Source of the DNA: JAAZBV01 sp964499695
Lineage (GTDB): Bacteria > Desulfobacterota > DSM-4660 > Desulfatiglandales > HGW-15
Direction of reading: 5' to 3'
NCBI GenBank assembly: GCA_964499695.1
Contig: CAZCMD010000002.1
Coordinates: 15,325 to 79,324 of the forward strand
DNA length: 64,000 nucleotides
Both the position numbers and the translations under genes were made by a program. Under the pieces are notes generated by a model that was not told where the DNA came from, searched no databases, and saw nothing but the letters and a program-made list of their open reading frames with translations. Position 1 is the stretch's first letter, and each line of letters opens with the position of its first letter. Shown piece by piece: positions 1 to 9,398 of the stretch.

Positions 1-30
1 TGGGATAGATAATTTTTACATGATAAGCCT

Positions 31-59
31 GTTGAGACTGGTTTGAAACCCGTCTCAAC
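31..59. other. Intergenic hairpin beyond the HEAT-repeat gene
   Basis: An inverted repeat with arms GTTGAGAC and GTCTCAAC, extended by two G-C pairs past a mismatch, encloses a short AT-rich loop. It lies just past the stop of the minus-strand HEAT gene, where a transcript end is expected. No good T-run follows on the minus strand, so a terminator role is only a guess. Confidence 0.3.
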
Positions 60-88
60 ACCTCATTTTATAACCCTACTGGCCATTC

Positions 89-3000
89 TCAATTTTTAAT
101 ACTATTTATCTCAGAAATAGCCCATTCTGCACTTTTTCTTGAGAGTTCATTCTCATCTTTCAGGAGCTTTGTCAGTGCAGGTATGGCAGTTTTAGCAGGT
201 TTTCCTATCTTTCCAAGGGCGAGAGCCACCTTTGATTTTACAAAATAGTTTTTATCATCAAGGGAATCGATCAATGCAGGAACAGCTTCGATGGTTGAGG
301 GACTCCTTTTACCAAGTGCCGCTGCTGACCGTACCTTGACCATATTATCCCCATTATCAAGTTCATCAATTAGTATAGACACTGCCTCTTTTACAGACTG
401 ATCTATGGCGATAAGTGCGTCGGCAGCGCTGATCCTGACCTTGGGGTCACTATCTTTTAATGCGTTAACAAGCTGACCTGCGCTTGATTTTGCCTCTTTT
501 CCTATCTTGCCAAGGGCACGGGCTGCACATACCTTTACTAAAGGACTCGGATCACTAAGTGCATTAGCAAGTTCAGGTACAGCAGGTGCTGCCATCGGCC
601 CTATGCTGCCCAAGGCATCAGCAGCTCCCCACTTTACACTCTCTATACTGTTAATATCGGAAAAAACCTTTTGAAGGTAAGGTACTACCTTTTTTCCGGT
701 AGCACCGAGAAGAAATATACTGTTCCTGTGGACATATTCATCCTGATCTTTTAACAGCTCTATAAGTGCAAAAATATATGCCTCTGAATCCATACCAATA
801 TTGATAAGCGAACGTACAGCAGCATACTGTACAGCAGAGCTGGAATCTTTAAGAGATGAGGTCAGGTTGATTGCCGCATCTTTTATTTCAGGACCCATTT
901 TACCAATGGATTCAGTTGCGCTTACCCGTACATTTTCATCCTGATCCTTAAGTGCAGCAATAATTTTTGAAATTACTTCTTTATTAACAGGCTTTATATT
1001 CCCAAGGGCATAAACTGCACCAGACCTTACATCCGGGTTTGTATCCTTTGATGCCTCAATAAGGGGTTTAACAGCCTCAGGCCCTATCATGCCCAAAATA
1101 TATACAATATTTTCCGGCTGCCAGACAACAGGCTCAGGCCCTTTCTGATCTTGAATTGCTACAGCAGATTTATCCTTAAGGTACTGAATAAGCGCAGGAA
1201 CAGCATCAGGGCCGATAATGATAAGGGCATCAGCAGCGGCAGACTGTACATTAGGATTTTTATCCTTCAGTTTAAGTATCAGTTCAGGAATAGCCGTCTT
1301 GCCAATAATTCCCAGTGCCTCCGAAACCCTGTAACGGATGGATTTGTCATCAAGGGCTTTAATAAGGTGAGGGACAGCCGAAGGCCCTATCTTTCCAAGG
1401 GTGTTAACAACCTTTGAGCGAAAATATTCATCATTTTTATGTTTAAGAGCTTCGATTAACAGGGGAACAGCATCCTTTGCTGCGCTACCAGTTTTACTAA
1501 TTGCATATACGGCATATGACCTGACAAAGATATCCCTGTCTTTAATGGCATCCATCAGCGCCCCTAACGTCTCTTTTCCAGAAGGATCAATCTTGATTAT
1601 GGCACTTACGGCAAGCCTTCTTACAATCACATCTTCATCTTTAACTGCCATTATCAGGGCAGGAATGGCTGCCTTGTCAGATGAACCGATATGGTTTATT
1701 GCCTCAACCCCTGCCCTGCGTATAATCACCTCCTTGTCTTGAAGGGCCTCAATAATGGCGGAAATGGCCTCTGAGGTAGGTGAACCTGACTTTCCAAGGA
1801 CATTGATAACTGTATTTCTTAAAACAGGGTCATTATCCCTTGATGCACTTACAAGGGCAGCGGTTACATCATTTCCGGTTGCCCCAATTGATAAAATGGC
1901 ATTTGCAGCAATTGCGCGCAAATAGGTCTCTTCATTTTTTGAAGTTATGATCTTTAATAATTCAGGAACAGCATCCTTTGCCTTTACTCCTTTTTTAGAG
2001 AGGGCTTCAACTGCATATGCCCTGATAGAGGGATCAGTATCCTTAAGATCTTTTATCAGTGATAAAACATCCCTGTCAGCTAAAGGAATTGAATCAGCAC
2101 CAGCGTCTATGGCCTGCATATCAGGTTGGAGCTTACTTTCTTTTAGTGTTTCAGAATCGGGTACGCTCTTCTCTCCATCATGCGAAGTACTATCAATATA
2201 ATCGTTAGATTTTAATCGGATAGCACTGTCATATGCATTCAATGCCTGGAGAGCCTCTGAGTTTGTGCTTTTTGATGAGATGATCTTTCTTAATGCCTCG
2301 GCTGCACTGGTATGAATGGAGACATCATTGCCTTTTAATATCTTCACCAGACCGGGTATGGCCCCTTTTGCTGGCGCCCCGATCTCACCCAGGGCATCAG
2401 CAGATAATTTTCTAATAGTTATATCCTGATCCGAAAGAGATGCAACGAGGTATGGTACAGCAGCATCAGCAGACGGACCGATATTAATAATGGCATTAAC
2501 AGCAGCCAGACGAACTGGTTTTTTACCATTGGTATCACCCAGTATCTTGCCAAGTTCAGTGACAGCACCCTTTGCATCAGCACCTATTACACCTAGTGCA
2601 ATGGCCGCACCCTCCCTGATATTTTCATCTTTATTTTTAAGCGCACCTGTAAGGGCCGGTAGAGCCTTTGCCCCCATCCTGCCAATGATGTTTTCAGGGC
2701 TATAATATGAATTACCTGCGTTGCTTATCTTCATGGCATCTATTAAGGGCTGTATTGCATCCTGACCCATACGTGTCAATGCATAAGAGGCCCCCCAATT
2801 TATTGAGCCATTAATATCTTTCTCATTAATTACATCAATCAGGACTGGTATGGCTGCCTTTGCCTTTGATCCCATTCTTCCTATGGTAACAGCAGCCCTG
2901 TATCTTAAGATATTGTCATTTTTATCCTTCAGGGCATTTACAAGGGCTGACACACTCTGAGCTCCTATCCTGATCAAAACGGTTGCAGGGCCCTCCACAC

Positions 3001-3535
3001 TCCAGACAATATCATCATTCCCCTGTTTAAGGCTTTTTATCAGATCAGGAATAGCAGACAAACCAAAACCGGTAAGGGAGTCAACAGCGCATTTTCTGAT
3101 GTAAGGATCATTATCCTTCATCATGCGGATAAGCGCCTGAGCAGCATCTTTTGAATGAGAACCTGTTTTACCGAGCGCAACAAGAGAGGCGATGCGTACA
3201 GAATCATCCTCGTCATCAAGGGCCTTTATAAGATAAGGAATCGCATCCTTTGCCTGTTCACCCATATCTCCAAGTACCTTTACCGCCCTTTCACGGACAG
3301 CAGGGTCTTTATCCTTAAGGGAATCTAAAAGGGTAGATACAGTTTCTCCTCTTGTAGAATCTACGTTATTTATAAGATCTGCAACCTTCTCTTTATCTTT
3401 AATGTCCTTGGTATCTGTTATTTTACCGGGGCTGTCATTGCTGGTCATGGCCGGTAAAGGATGAATTAACACTGATATGGCAATGGTCACAAGAATTAAA
3501 CAGATATTTGTGCCCTTTATAACTGCCCTGCTCAT
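89..3535 (-). CDS. Exported giant HEAT-repeat protein
   Basis: A 1148-residue protein with an N-terminal signal-peptide-like segment (hydrophobic residues about 12-28) followed almost entirely by HEAT-type (PBS-lyase HEAT-like) repeats of about 30-40 residues. Recurrent units read like 'AIPxLIxALKDxDxxVRxxAxxALGxIG'. A repeat-poor linker lies near residues 440-490. No catalytic domain is visible, so a protein-binding scaffold in the periplasm or at the outer membrane is the natural inference. The start is supported by GGAG seven bases upstream. It is the last gene of a minus-strand cluster with exbD 23 bases upstream, then exbB, an Asp-rich repeat protein and tonB, which suggests it works with that TonB-type energy-transducing complex. 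Its true partner cannot be read from the sequence. Confidence 0.85.
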   Translation of the reverse strand: MSRAVIKGTNICLILVTIAISVLIHPLPAMTSNDSPGKITDTKDIKDKEKVADLINNVDSTRGETVSTLLDSLKDKDPAVRERAVKVLGDMGEQAKDAIPYLIKALDDEDDSVRIASLVALGKTGSHSKDAAQALIRMMKDNDPYIRKCAVDSLTGFGLSAIPDLIKSLKQGNDDIVWSVEGPATVLIRIGAQSVSALVNALKDKNDNILRYRAAVTIGRMGSKAKAAIPVLIDVINEKDINGSINWGASYALTRMGQDAIQPLIDAMKISNAGNSYYSPENIIGRMGAKALPALTGALKNKDENIREGAAIALGVIGADAKGAVTELGKILGDTNGKKPVRLAAVNAIINIGPSADAAVPYLVASLSDQDITIRKLSADALGEIGAPAKGAIPGLVKILKGNDVSIHTSAAEALRKIISSKSTNSEALQALNAYDSAIRLKSNDYIDSTSHDGEKSVPDSETLKESKLQPDMQAIDAGADSIPLADRDVLSLIKDLKDTDPSIRAYAVEALSKKGVKAKDAVPELLKIITSKNEETYLRAIAANAILSIGATGNDVTAALVSASRDNDPVLRNTVINVLGKSGSPTSEAISAIIEALQDKEVIIRRAGVEAINHIGSSDKAAIPALIMAVKDEDVIVRRLAVSAIIKIDPSGKETLGALMDAIKDRDIFVRSYAVYAISKTGSAAKDAVPLLIEALKHKNDEYFRSKVVNTLGKIGPSAVPHLIKALDDKSIRYRVSEALGIIGKTAIPELILKLKDKNPNVQSAAADALIIIGPDAVPALIQYLKDKSAVAIQDQKGPEPVVWQPENIVYILGMIGPEAVKPLIEASKDTNPDVRSGAVYALGNIKPVNKEVISKIIAALKDQDENVRVSATESIGKMGPEIKDAAINLTSSLKDSSSAVQYAAVRSLINIGMDSEAYIFALIELLKDQDEYVHRNSIFLLGATGKKVVPYLQKVFSDINSIESVKWGAADALGSIGPMAAPAVPELANALSDPSPLVKVCAARALGKIGKEAKSSAGQLVNALKDSDPKVRISAADALIAIDQSVKEAVSILIDELDNGDNMVKVRSAAALGKRSPSTIEAVPALIDSLDDKNYFVKSKVALALGKIGKPAKTAIPALTKLLKDENELSRKSAEWAISEINSIKN

Positions 3536-3558
3536 TAATAACTCCTGTTAAATAAAAA

Positions 3559-3966
3559 TTACCGATCCTTTTCCGTGGCAAGGCACAATCTTCCAGCGCC
3601 GGCAGCCTTTGCAACATCCATCACCCTCACAGCCTTATTCAGGATCACACCCCTGTCTGCCTTGATAACGACAAGCCTGTCCTTGTCATTACCGATCATC
3701 TTTTTCAGATCCTTGAACAGTGCATCAAGGGAGATCTCCTTATTCATCAAAAATGCCCTTCCCTCTTTATCCACATACAGGGTTATCTCCTGTTGGGTCT
3801 GGGGCGCTGCGGCATTTGCCTGGGGCAGCTTTATCTTGATACCCTCATCAACCAGAAAATTTGTTGTAAGGAGAAAATAGATAAGGAGCAGAAACACTAT
3901 GTCTATAAGCGATGTCAGGGGCGACTGAATTTCATATCTTCTTTTTTTACGAGGTTTTAATGACAT
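3559..3966 (-). CDS. exbD: ExbD/TolR-type biopolymer transport protein
   Basis: A 135-residue ExbD/TolR family protein. It has a basic cytoplasmic N-terminus, one transmembrane helix (about residues 18-38) carrying the family's essential Asp in 'SLIDIVFLLL', and a periplasmic domain. In this family ExbD joins ExbB in the inner membrane to form a proton-driven motor that energises TonB. It lies 9 bases downstream of exbB, so the pair is surely co-transcribed. TolR is the alternative, but a TonB-domain gene in the same cluster and the absence of TolA/TolB/Pal favour the ExbD reading. Confidence 0.9.
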   Translation of the reverse strand: MSLKPRKKRRYEIQSPLTSLIDIVFLLLIYFLLTTNFLVDEGIKIKLPQANAAAPQTQQEITLYVDKEGRAFLMNKEISLDALFKDLKKMIGNDKDRLVVIKADRGVILNKAVRVMDVAKAAGAGRLCLATEKDR

Positions 3967-3975
3967 GATTTACCT

Positions 3976-4587
3976 TTATTTTTTTAGTCTTCCAATGCCT
4001 TTAATAAATGTAACTGCACCTGACTGAAGTACTGCCTCATATTTGTCTATCCTGGAATAGAGGTAACTATAGGCGACCATTGTTGGGAGCGCTACACCAA
4101 GACCAAGGGCAGTTGTAAGCATTGCCTCCCAGATGCCTCCTGCAAGTACTGCTGCATTAACCTTTCCACCCATCTCCTGGATAACCATAAATGCCTTTAT
4201 CATCCCGAATACAGTACCCAGAAGTCCAAGAAGCGGGGCAATATTGCCCATTGTGGCAAGTGCCTGCACATACCGGGAAAGACTTCTAACCTCTTCATCA
4301 GTGGAGTTGGAAATGACTGTCTCAAGGGTATCCCTGTCCTGGTCAATTACCTCTACTGCATGTAAAAGCACTCTTCCCATTGGAGAGTTGCTTTTTAAAA
4401 GCATATCCTGAAGATGTTTTTCATCGCCTTCCTTAAGCATCTGTACTGTCTTTAAGGCAAGATCAGTGCCATGGTTATTTATTTTTGAAAACCTTATTAG
4501 CCGCTCGACGAAAATGGCAAGTGCTATGACAGAACACAGTAAAATGGGAATTACCAGCACACCGCCTTTAGCAAGTAAATCAAACAT
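3976..4587 (-). CDS. exbB: ExbB/TolQ/MotA-type proton channel protein
   Basis: A 203-residue inner-membrane protein of the MotA/TolQ/ExbB family. Three hydrophobic segments are visible: an N-terminal helix (about 8-27), one around 108-130 ('GNIAPLLGLLGTVFGMI', the family signature) and one around 150-175. It forms the pentameric channel around ExbD. It precedes exbD by 9 bases. A palindromic intergenic element separates it from the upstream Asp-rich repeat gene. Confidence 0.9.
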   Translation of the reverse strand: MFDLLAKGGVLVIPILLCSVIALAIFVERLIRFSKINNHGTDLALKTVQMLKEGDEKHLQDMLLKSNSPMGRVLLHAVEVIDQDRDTLETVISNSTDEEVRSLSRYVQALATMGNIAPLLGLLGTVFGMIKAFMVIQEMGGKVNAAVLAGGIWEAMLTTALGLGVALPTMVAYSYLYSRIDKYEAVLQSGAVTFIKGIGRLKK

Positions 4588-4632
4588 CCTTTTTCCTCCT
4601 TGTTAATTACATTTTACCTTTCATAACCCTCT

Positions 4633-4684
4633 GTAGAGACAAGGCATGTTTACCCGCCAGTATTTTGGCGGGCCTTGCTTCTAC
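4633..4684. repeat. REP/MITE-like intergenic palindrome
   Basis: A nested hairpin in three paired blocks: GTAGA/TCTAC outside, CAAGG/CCTTG in the middle, and CCCGCCA/TGGCGGG inside around a 6-base loop, with an 8-base bulge on one side. It fills the gap between exbB and the Asp-rich repeat gene. Palindromes starting GTAGAGAC are common mobile-like intergenic repeats in many bacterial genomes, from general knowledge. It could also attenuate or stabilise the mRNA between the two genes. Confidence 0.55.
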
Positions 4685-4715
4685 TATTTATCCGGGCAAT
4701 TCATATCGCTATAAA

Positions 4716-6443
4716 TCATTCTGTCACCGCCCCCTGATCCTCTCCGGCCTCTTCAACAATATCAGGGGTTCCGTCATAATCCAGGTCCTTCTTTGTCTGG
4801 ATAACAGCCTCTGTCTCATCATAGATTTCCCAGATATCGGGCTTGCCATCAAGGTTGGTATCCTCTTCAACAGAGGTCAAAATATTCTCTGCATAATGAA
4901 ACCATGTATCAATCTTTCCATCAAGATTATCATCCTTTTCGGCCAGTACTGCCTTTTCACCTTCATAGTGCCAGATGATATTTATCTTTCCGGTATCCCC
5001 TTCATCCTTTTCGATCTTTGTTATCTTACCGTTTTTATCCAGATGGTCTATCTGCTCAAGCCTGCCATCACTGTTTTCATCAATCTCTTTTTTCTTGAGC
5101 AGTGAATCCTGATAAAAAAGCCGTGTCTCAGGATTACTATCATTATCAGCATCATTTTCCAAAATAACAGACCACTCCGGCCTGTTATACCAGTAGGTTA
5201 TTTCGAATCTGCTGTCATGGTTTTCATCCTTTAAACGTTTGACCCTCTTTCCCTCAGTATAAAGCTCAATGATATCCACTACACCGCTGGCATTTGCATC
5301 CTTTTCAACACGGGCAAGACCTTTCAGATTATAAAATGCCCAGGTGTCATATCGCCCATCAAGATTACTGTCATCCTCAGACATCTTTTTGCTCCCATTA
5401 TTATTTAAAAAGACCCTGTCATCAGCTATGCCGTCCATATTTTTATCCCTGGTCATCAAATATACTACGGCTCCTTTTGTGTTAAAAAATCTGATCCGGT
5501 CTATTTGACCCGTATGCATCGAGTCATCAAATATCTTTTTTAAAATTCCTTTATCATCATAAAAAGAAAATCTGTCAGGGGCCCCGTTAAAATTGCTATC
5601 AGCCTCTTCTGAAAAAGGCTTATCCTTTTTGATTGCAACTGATGAGTCATATTTGCCGTCAAGGTTTTTATCCCTTTTCTGTATTACAGGAAGGGAATTC
5701 ACAAAGGATGTTAAGATTTCATACCTCCCGTCAAGGTCCCTGTCTCTTTTTTCTTCTTTGAGTTCACCGGCTTCATAAATGCGGAATATATCCATGATCC
5801 CGTCCTTGTCTGAATCCAGACTGCGGCTATATAACTGCCCTTCACTGTCAAAGCGTGTTACATAATCAAGGATATTGTCCCCATCAGGATCTGACATCTG
5901 CATATAAGGTTTATCGTTTTTATAATCCTGCCAGACATTCACCTTTTTATCGTTGTCTGTATCATCTAAATAAGAGACAAGCTTTCCATCATTGTAGTAA
6001 ACAACCTGGTTTAAATTCCCATCGCCATTTGTATCTATTCTCCTCCTGACCCACTTCTCATCTTCATCAAAATCAATTATTTCATATATTCTACCCTCTT
6101 TATTTATCTTTTCCTGACGTATGACTTTACCTTCTGAATAGTATATCCTTTCGTCTATTTTGTTATCAAAATCACTGTCAGTTTCAATCCTTAAATACTT
6201 ATCGTTTTTAACATAATAAAACTTATCCATTATCCCGTCTTCATTGTTATCAGACTCAACCAGATTGATAACGCCTATTGAGGCGTCCCTGTGGATAATA
6301 CTGTCAGCCTCACCATCAAGATCCCTGTCCTGAACAACTGTAACTGCCATTACCTGACTGCACAATAAATGCAGTAAAAAGATGATCAAAGGAGCTGTTG
6401 AAACAGCAGATAAAAAAGATAGTTTATTTCTGTTTTTTTTCAT
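4716..6443 (-). CDS. Exported Asp-rich (calcium-loop-like) repeat protein
   Basis: A 575-residue protein with a signal peptide (hydrophobic stretch ending 'SQVMA') and then a long run of units of roughly 20-35 residues. Each unit carries an EF-loop/dockerin-like D-x-[DN]-x-D-G motif followed by an aromatic strand, for example 'DRDLDGEAD', 'DTNGDGNLN', 'DSNLDGRYDTW' and 'DTNLDGKPDIW'. Such loops usually bind Ca2+; the fold is probably a beta-rich repeat array. The ATG at 6443 is preferred over an upstream TTG because the mature signal peptide begins there, although the ribosome site is weak and the gene starts only 11 bases past the tonB stop. Together with tonB, exbBD and the HEAT protein it forms an apparent envelope module. 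The function is unknown. Confidence 0.75.
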   Translation of the reverse strand: MKKNRNKLSFLSAVSTAPLIIFLLHLLCSQVMAVTVVQDRDLDGEADSIIHRDASIGVINLVESDNNEDGIMDKFYYVKNDKYLRIETDSDFDNKIDERIYYSEGKVIRQEKINKEGRIYEIIDFDEDEKWVRRRIDTNGDGNLNQVVYYNDGKLVSYLDDTDNDKKVNVWQDYKNDKPYMQMSDPDGDNILDYVTRFDSEGQLYSRSLDSDKDGIMDIFRIYEAGELKEEKRDRDLDGRYEILTSFVNSLPVIQKRDKNLDGKYDSSVAIKKDKPFSEEADSNFNGAPDRFSFYDDKGILKKIFDDSMHTGQIDRIRFFNTKGAVVYLMTRDKNMDGIADDRVFLNNNGSKKMSEDDSNLDGRYDTWAFYNLKGLARVEKDANASGVVDIIELYTEGKRVKRLKDENHDSRFEITYWYNRPEWSVILENDADNDSNPETRLFYQDSLLKKKEIDENSDGRLEQIDHLDKNGKITKIEKDEGDTGKINIIWHYEGEKAVLAEKDDNLDGKIDTWFHYAENILTSVEEDTNLDGKPDIWEIYDETEAVIQTKKDLDYDGTPDIVEEAGEDQGAVTE

Positions 6444-6453
6444 TTGATAGGTC

Positions 6454-7083
6454 TCATAACAGTTCAAATGATAGATTTAATGGTATTACAACTCCGCCCT
6501 TGAAGATATTCTGCGGAGGTTTTGGAAAGGGAATACTGTCTTTTACTGCCTGAAGCGCAGCATGGTTCAGGGAATTATAAGGGCATGGTTTAACAATCTT
6601 CAGATTACTGACTGTACCATCAGGATTTATGATAAAGCTCAGGGAAACAACCGCCTCCTTGTACGTACCGTCCGCATCTTTAGGGTATTTTTTAACCCGC
6701 TCTATCCTGCGGAGGACCATCTCTTTATAGTCTTCACCCTTTGTAAGGCCAGACACACCTTCAATAAGGCTTGATGAAAGTGCTGTATCGCCATGCCCGG
6801 TCATAATACGGCTTACATCCGGAACTGATAGAGGGGCTGCCTGGCTGATATTTATCTTGCTGTCGTTCTGAAGCACAGGCTTTGGTATCATCGGGGGCCT
6901 CGGTATGCCGCGGCCAGGGGTCTTTTTTTCCTGCATCATATTCAATTCTATGAACTGGTATACCTTTGAGGAGAGTAACCCATTCATGTGGAGATATATC
7001 GGGATGTGTACAACCATGGAAAAAATAATCAGCCATAACAAGAGCTTATTTGATTTTTTATCAGTATTATGTATAGATTCCAT
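6454..7083 (-). CDS. tonB: TonB-family energy transducer
   Basis: A 209-residue protein with one N-terminal membrane anchor (about residues 13-33), a proline-rich linker ('GIPRPPMIPKP') and a C-terminal TonB domain (about 120-209) including 'YPKDADGTYKEA', 'DGTVSNLKIVKP' and 'LNHAALQAVKDSIPFPKPP'. TonB couples the ExbBD motor to an outer-membrane partner. No TonB-dependent receptor is present in the window. AGGA precedes the ATG at 7083; a GTG two codons earlier is possible. It is the first gene of the five-gene minus-strand cluster. Confidence 0.88.
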   Translation of the reverse strand: MESIHNTDKKSNKLLLWLIIFSMVVHIPIYLHMNGLLSSKVYQFIELNMMQEKKTPGRGIPRPPMIPKPVLQNDSKINISQAAPLSVPDVSRIMTGHGDTALSSSLIEGVSGLTKGEDYKEMVLRRIERVKKYPKDADGTYKEAVVSLSFIINPDGTVSNLKIVKPCPYNSLNHAALQAVKDSIPFPKPPQNIFKGGVVIPLNLSFELL

Positions 7084-7158
7084 CAACACTATCCTAAAAT
7101 CAATGTTTTAAACAATATGGTTTTTAATGCAGATAAAAAAACTGAAAAGCTTATAAAA

Positions 7159-7188
7159 CTTATAACAACAGGAAAAGGTGAATGTAAA
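7159..7188 (-). promoter_or_regulatory. Possible sigma-70-type promoter for the tonB cluster
   Basis: On the minus strand TTTACA is followed after 18 bases by TATAAG, about 75 bases ahead of the tonB start. This is a pattern match in AT-rich DNA, so it is weak. Confidence 0.25.
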
Positions 7189-7330
7189 GAGAAAAAGATT
7201 TATTACTTCCCTAATTGTGCTCAATACAATCACTTTATAAATTTAATTGGCTGTTTTTAAGAATAAAATCCCGCTAATCTATAAACGATCGTAATATAAT
7301 TGCCACGATCTATATATTTTATAAATGTTG

Positions 7331-7873
7331 TTACTTGATTATTTTAACTATATCCCTGAACTTTGGATGCTCTGCTGTCTTTATCAGTTCAAAAAGGGCC
7401 ATCTCAACACAAGTCATATTTGCGCCCATGTGTTCCATCTTTTTTAAGGCAAGCTTCCTGTTTTCAGGGTCTCTTGATGCTACTGCATCTGCCACAATAT
7501 GAACCTCATAGCCCATATCAAGAAGGTTCATTGTGGTTTGATAGATACATATATGGCTTTCTATCCCGGAGATGAGTATCTGTCTTTTACCAATCCTTTT
7601 GATCTCCTCCATAAATGCCTTTTCATCACAGCAACTAAAACTGATCTTTGGGATAGCCGTTAAATCAGGTATAAGTTCCCTGATTTCGGGTATCGTAGGG
7701 CCAAGCCCCTTCGGGTTCTGTTCAGTAAGTATCATGGGTATTTCAAGGCACTTAATACCTTTTATCAACTGCCCGGTGGCCTTAAAGAGAGACTCCTTAT
7801 CATGCATGGCATGGGCAAGGTTTCCCTGAATGTCAATAACAGTGAGCAATGTGTTTTTCAGTTCAAGCGTCAT
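7331..7873 (-). CDS. Isochorismatase-family cysteine hydrolase
   Basis: A 180-residue alpha/beta hydrolase of the isochorismatase/nicotinamidase superfamily. The catalytic triad is visible as Asp in 'VIDIQGNL', Lys in 'EQNPKGLG' and Cys in 'ESHICIYQT', the last within the family's usual cis-peptide context. The length is right for the YcaC-like subgroup, whose substrates are mostly unknown. A 4Fe-4S ferredoxin gene lies 12 bases upstream on the same strand, so the two are likely co-transcribed, though no functional link is evident. Confidence 0.85.
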   Translation of the reverse strand: MTLELKNTLLTVIDIQGNLAHAMHDKESLFKATGQLIKGIKCLEIPMILTEQNPKGLGPTIPEIRELIPDLTAIPKISFSCCDEKAFMEEIKRIGKRQILISGIESHICIYQTTMNLLDMGYEVHIVADAVASRDPENRKLALKKMEHMGANMTCVEMALFELIKTAEHPKFRDIVKIIK

Positions 7874-7885
7874 TTGTTCTCCTTT

Positions 7886-8080
7886 TTAATCGTCCCAGAA
7901 TATACATGACATGGGGCATTCACCCATTGCATCCAATATACAGTCCTCATCACCACCTTCAGCCATTATCACAAAGGCCTTTTCAAGTTCATGATTTAAC
8001 TCAAATACTTCCGGACATATATCAGCGCAGCTTCCACATCCTATGCATTCATTTTTATCTATCCGAACCTTTCTGCTCAT
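7886..8080 (-). CDS. Single-cluster [4Fe-4S] ferredoxin
   Basis: A 64-residue ferredoxin with the cluster motif C-x2-C-x2-C-x3-CP near the N-terminus ('CIGCGSCADICP') and a further Cys-Pro plus Cys near the C-terminus ('ECPMSC'). This matches the single-cluster bacterial ferredoxins of sulfate reducers. The start was taken at the Met before 'SRKVRID', with GGAG upstream; a longer in-frame start would add 12 unrelated residues. It acts as a low-potential electron carrier in the cytoplasm. Confidence 0.88.
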   Translation of the reverse strand: MSRKVRIDKNECIGCGSCADICPEVFELNHELEKAFVIMAEGGDEDCILDAMGECPMSCIFWDD

Positions 8081-8308
8081 AAAAGCTCCATATATATGAT
8101 TGCAAACGGGGGGCACTATACCATATTAACCGGTATTATCCATTTATTTCTATCAGGAAACTTAAATAATTGCTTGAAATAATGAACAGTTTTTTATATC
8201 TCTATTATAATCGGATTTTTTGGGGCTGAACTCACACTGACAGCCTTTGAAAAGTATAGAAAAAAGTTTATTTAACTAAAATATACCAAACACAATAAGG
8301 AGAACCAG

Positions 8309-9394
8309 ATGACAAACAGAGTTTATAATTTTAACGCAGGCCCGTCGGCTCTTCCACTGCCAGTACTGGAAGAGGTAAGAGAGGAATTTCTTGATTTCAA
8401 GGGATCAGGGATGTCTATAACAGAGATCAGCCACAGATCAACTGCCTTTGATGAAGTGATAGATACAGCCATAGCAAGGGCAAAAAGGCTCTTAAATCTT
8501 GATGACAACTATAGTGTGCTCTTTATTCAGGGCGGGGCAAGCATGCAGTTTTGCATGGTACCAATGAACCTGAATGTCAGCGGCAAACCCGTTGACTATA
8601 TAAATACGGGCACATGGTCTACAACTGCTATAAAAGAGGCAAAGATCCAGGGACTTAATACAAGGGTTCTCGCCTCTTCCGAGGACAGAAATTTTGCTTA
8701 TATCCCATATAATGTAAAAGAGGATGGCAATGCCGCATACCTTCACTTCACCTCCAATAACACCATTAAGGGTACACAGTGGGCAAAATTTCCGGAACCA
8801 AACGGGGTGCCCCTTATATCTGACATGTCTTCGGATTTTTTAAGCCGGACCTTTGATGCAAAACCCTTTGGCCTGATCTACGCCGGAGCCCAGAAGAATG
8901 TGGGCCCTGCCGGTGCGGCAATGGTTATTATAAGAAAGGATATGCTTGAAAGGACCCCTGCTAATCTCCCGACCTTTCTCAAATATACCACCTTTTCTGA
9001 ACATAATTCCATGTTCAATACACCGCCGTGCTTTGTTGTCTATGTAACAGGCCTTGTACTTAAATGGCTTGAAGAAACCATAGGCGGCCTTAAAAATATG
9101 GAAAAGCTGAACAATGAAAAGGCTGAAACCCTTTACTCATTCCTCGACAGTTCCAGCTTTTACAGGGGGACGGCAGATAAGGACAGCAGGTCAAAGATGA
9201 ATGTCACATTCAGGCTGCCTACGGAAGATCTTGAAAAACGATTTGTCTCCGCTGCAACAAAGGCTGGTCTGGAAGGGCTAAAAGGCCACCGCTCTGTTGG
9301 CGGATGCAGGGCATCCATATATAATGCCACTGCCATAGATGCGGTAAAAAGCCTGATTAACTTCATGAAGGACTTTGAAAAGAAAGAGGGGTAA
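8309..9394 (+). CDS. serC: Phosphoserine aminotransferase
   Basis: A 361-residue PLP-dependent class V aminotransferase converting 3-phosphohydroxypyruvate and glutamate to phosphoserine and 2-oxoglutarate. The N-terminal 'YNFNAGPSALP' motif is the SerC hallmark, and the PLP lysine lies in 'YAGAQKNVGPAG' (about residue 198). The C-terminus has 'GHRSVGGCRASIYNA', which binds substrate in this family. AGGAG precedes the ATG. The next gene, asnS, starts 4 bases after the stop, so the two are probably translationally coupled. Confidence 0.95.
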   Translation: MTNRVYNFNAGPSALPLPVLEEVREEFLDFKGSGMSITEISHRSTAFDEVIDTAIARAKRLLNLDDNYSVLFIQGGASMQFCMVPMNLNVSGKPVDYINTGTWSTTAIKEAKIQGLNTRVLASSEDRNFAYIPYNVKEDGNAAYLHFTSNNTIKGTQWAKFPEPNGVPLISDMSSDFLSRTFDAKPFGLIYAGAQKNVGPAGAAMVIIRKDMLERTPANLPTFLKYTTFSEHNSMFNTPPCFVVYVTGLVLKWLEETIGGLKNMEKLNNEKAETLYSFLDSSSFYRGTADKDSRSKMNVTFRLPTEDLEKRFVSAATKAGLEGLKGHRSVGGCRASIYNATAIDAVKSLINFMKDFEKKEG

Positions 9395-9398
9395 TCTT

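Noticed and set aside
7069..7260. Plus-strand ORF of 63 codons ahead of tonB
   Set aside because: It overlaps the tonB start and its upstream region and is explained by AT-rich non-coding DNA.
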